Shown here one piece after another: positions 5,992 through 6,665 of a stretch of 6,665 nt of DNA (within the stretch, counting starts at the first letter, position 1; the number at the start of each line of letters is the position of its first letter). The notes below the pieces were generated by a model that worked only from the letters and a program-made list of their open reading frames with translations, was not told the DNA's origin and did no database searches. The DNA comes from Actinomycetota bacterium. Lineage in GTDB: Bacteria > Actinomycetota > Acidimicrobiia > Acidimicrobiales > CADCTF01. The translations under genes were made by a program, and so were the position numbers. The stretch spans positions 1 to 6,665 of the forward strand of contig JAHWJQ010000118.1 of assembly GCA_019348305.1 (NCBI GenBank), written 5' to 3'.

Positions 5992-6007
5992 TGTGAAAAC
6001 ATTCACA
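5992..6007. promoter_or_regulatory. CRP/FNR-family binding site in the whiB1 leader
   Basis: TGTGA-aaacat-TCACA is a perfect match to the classic CRP half-sites with 6-nt spacing; the symmetry extends to TGTGAA-AACA-TTCACA. In Mycobacterium tuberculosis the cAMP receptor protein Rv3676 is known to control whiB1. Here the centre falls about 13 nt downstream of the predicted start point, so bound protein would be expected to repress unless another promoter is used. A second inverted repeat, AATGT-GAAA-ACATT (5990-6003), overlaps it. Which protein binds is inference. Confidence 0.6.
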
Positions 6008-6030
6008 CGACGCCGACTGCCGGAGGGCAC

Positions 6031-6324
6031 ATGGTGGCCTTGACCTGGAGCCGCACATTCGACTGGGACACCGATGACTGGCGTGACAAGGCCAGCTGTC
6101 GCAGCATCGACCCCGACCTGTTCTTCCCCGTGGGAACGACGGGCATGGCCGTCACACAGATCGAGCAGGCCAAAGCCGTCTGCCGTGCCTGTGACGCCCA
6201 GGCAGCGTGCCTCGAGTTCGCCCTCGCGACCAACCAAGAGTCCGGGATCTGGGGCGGCACCGCGGAGGACGAGCGCCGCAAGCTGCGCAAGCAGTGGCTG
6301 GCCCGCCAGCGCCGAGCCAGCTGA
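6031..6324 (+). CDS. whiB1: WhiB1-type (WblE-like) iron-sulfur transcriptional regulator
   Basis: A small actinobacterial regulator that holds a [4Fe-4S] cluster, reacts with nitric oxide or oxygen, and acts with the principal sigma factor on target promoters. The protein has 97 residues. The four cluster cysteines are C23, C51, C54 and C60 (C-x27-C-x2-C-x5-C, the canonical pattern). LFFPVG (30-35) and QIEQAK (43-48) are characteristic of the WhiB1 subgroup, the WhiB turn GIWGG is at 72-76, and the basic tail RRKLRKQWLARQRR (82-95) would touch DNA. ATG 6031 has GGAGGG (6022-6027) 3 nt upstream; the next codon is GTG, which has better spacing and could be the true start. It has its own promoter and a CRP-type palindrome in the leader. 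A WhiB1/WblE gene near a SigF-type sigma/anti-sigma pair recalls the Streptomyces sigH region, from memory. A WhiB2 assignment is less likely given the LFFPVG segment. Confidence 0.95.
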   Translation: MVALTWSRTFDWDTDDWRDKASCRSIDPDLFFPVGTTGMAVTQIEQAKAVCRACDAQAACLEFALATNQESGIWGGTAEDERRKLRKQWLARQRRAS

Positions 6325-6334
6325 TCAGCTAGGC

Positions 6335-6357
6335 GCCCGCCGGGAGTCGCTGCGGGC
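6335..6357 (+). terminator. candidate stem-loop after whiB1
   Basis: GCCCGC (6335-6340) and GCGGGC (6352-6357) form a perfect all-GC 6-bp stem with an 11-nt loop, starting 11 nt after the whiB1 stop and ending 5 nt before the next likely start codon. There is no T-tract, which is common for high-GC actinobacterial terminators but also weakens the call; it could instead sit in the leader of the next gene. Confidence 0.33.
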
Positions 6358-6361
6358 AACT

Positions 6362-6665
6362 GTGGACGCCGACGCCCCTCGCGAAGAGTTCGAGCTCCTC
6401 CTCCAAGCCGAGGTCCAGGGCACGCTGCCCCCGTTCCTCTTCTTTTGGCGCCACGTTCCGGAGGGACATGATCCTGGGCCGTGGGTCTTGAGCCAATGGT
6501 GGCCGGCCGGGTTCGAGATTGGCGGCGTCGCTTACGCCAATTCTGAGGCGTACATGATGGCGGAGAAAGCACGCCTCTTCGGCGACGAGGACGTCCGCGC
6601 CCGCATCCTGAAGAGCAACCACCCCGCCGACGCCAAGAAGCTCGGGCGGCTGGTCCGCGGCTTCT
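6362..6665 (+). CDS. NADAR family protein (YbiA-like), N-terminal part
   Basis: Partial gene cut by the right edge; 101 codons are visible. The NADAR family contains N-glycosidases that act on ADP-ribose-linked or riboflavin-precursor substrates; some reverse ADP-ribosylation of guanine in DNA. The family pattern is clear: FLFFWRH (25-31), VLSQWWPAGFEIGGVAY (42-58), SEAYMMAEKARLFGDE (61-76), where Glu62, Met66 and Lys69 fit the conserved E-x3-M-x2-K core, then AKKLGRLVRGF (91-101). The usual Tyr-Pro-Thr before the Glu is Tyr-Ala-Asn-Ser here. GTG 6362 is the likeliest start and gives the short N-terminal helix expected before FLFFW, but no good ribosome site precedes it and the frame is open further upstream. 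Codons 25-70 use A or T in the third position 13 times in 46, more than the neighbours, a weak hint of separate origin. It follows whiB1 after 37 nt. Confidence 0.82.
   Translation, partial: MDADAPREEFELLLQAEVQGTLPPFLFFWRHVPEGHDPGPWVLSQWWPAGFEIGGVAYANSEAYMMAEKARLFGDEDVRARILKSNHPADAKKLGRLVRGF

Noticed and set aside
5991..5996. ATG directly followed by TGA (start-stop mini-ORF) in the whiB1 leader
   Set aside because: AGGA lies without spacing before it, and the bases are explained by the palindrome; there is no sign that it is translated.
4843..6237. 464-codon open frame on the minus strand opposite the lipid kinase and whiB1
   Set aside because: It has no recognisable domain and is antisense to two genes with intact motifs; long antisense frames are common in such GC-rich DNA.
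6329..6622. 97-codon minus-strand frame at the right end
   Set aside because: It is antisense to the NADAR gene, whose plus-strand reading has clear family motifs.

Overview
The window is GC-rich and densely coded, with codons that end almost always in G or C. It carries protein families typical of Actinobacteria: a WhiB1-type Fe-S regulator, DUF3090, the SCO1664 family and an RsbW/SigF-like sigma pair. I read it as a chromosomal segment of a high-GC actinobacterium. The form of the anti-sigma gene would fit an uncultured or Acidimicrobiia-like lineage, but that placement is inference.

Left region (1-2049). A family-5 uracil-DNA glycosylase (UdgB-like) runs off the left edge on the minus strand. 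It diverges from a tightly coupled plus-strand trio: a histidine phosphatase, a DUF3090 protein with a C-terminal Cys/His metal-site motif, and an SCO1664-family protein with kinase-like catalytic motifs. The phosphatase and DUF3090 genes overlap by 4 nt (GTGA). The third gene also overlaps its predecessor, by 34 or 4 nt depending on the start. All three are known as a conserved actinobacterial neighbourhood (the Rv2135c-Rv2134c-Rv2133c type) without an agreed function.

Middle region (2059-3797, minus strand). etfB and etfA encode the two subunits of an electron transfer flavoprotein in one operon, with stop and start sharing one base. The operon converges on the trio with only 9 nt between stop codons.

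Right region (3843-6324, plus strand). A promoter that appears to give a leaderless mRNA precedes an RsbW/SpoIIAB-like anti-sigma candidate whose ATP-binding motifs are eroded. A SigB/SigF-type sigma factor follows 4 nt later, and a diacylglycerol/lipid kinase 16 nt after that. whiB1 then has its own well-formed promoter and a perfect CRP-type palindrome (TGTGA-N6-TCACA) in the predicted 5' leader. The block links stress-type transcription control, lipid signalling or synthesis, and redox/NO-sensing control. A stem-loop candidate follows whiB1, and a NADAR-family (YbiA-like) gene is cut by the right edge.

No rRNA, tRNA, CRISPR array, insertion sequence or phage gene is visible. The only non-coding stretches are 204-230, 2050-2058, 3798-3877, 4253-4256, 5007-5022, 5947-6030 and 6325-6361, all under 100 nt. 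The most noteworthy points are the phosphatase/DUF3090/kinase-like trio, the degenerate anti-sigma factor, the CRP palindrome in the whiB1 leader, and two divergent intergenic regions in which one TA dinucleotide could serve -10 elements on both strands.
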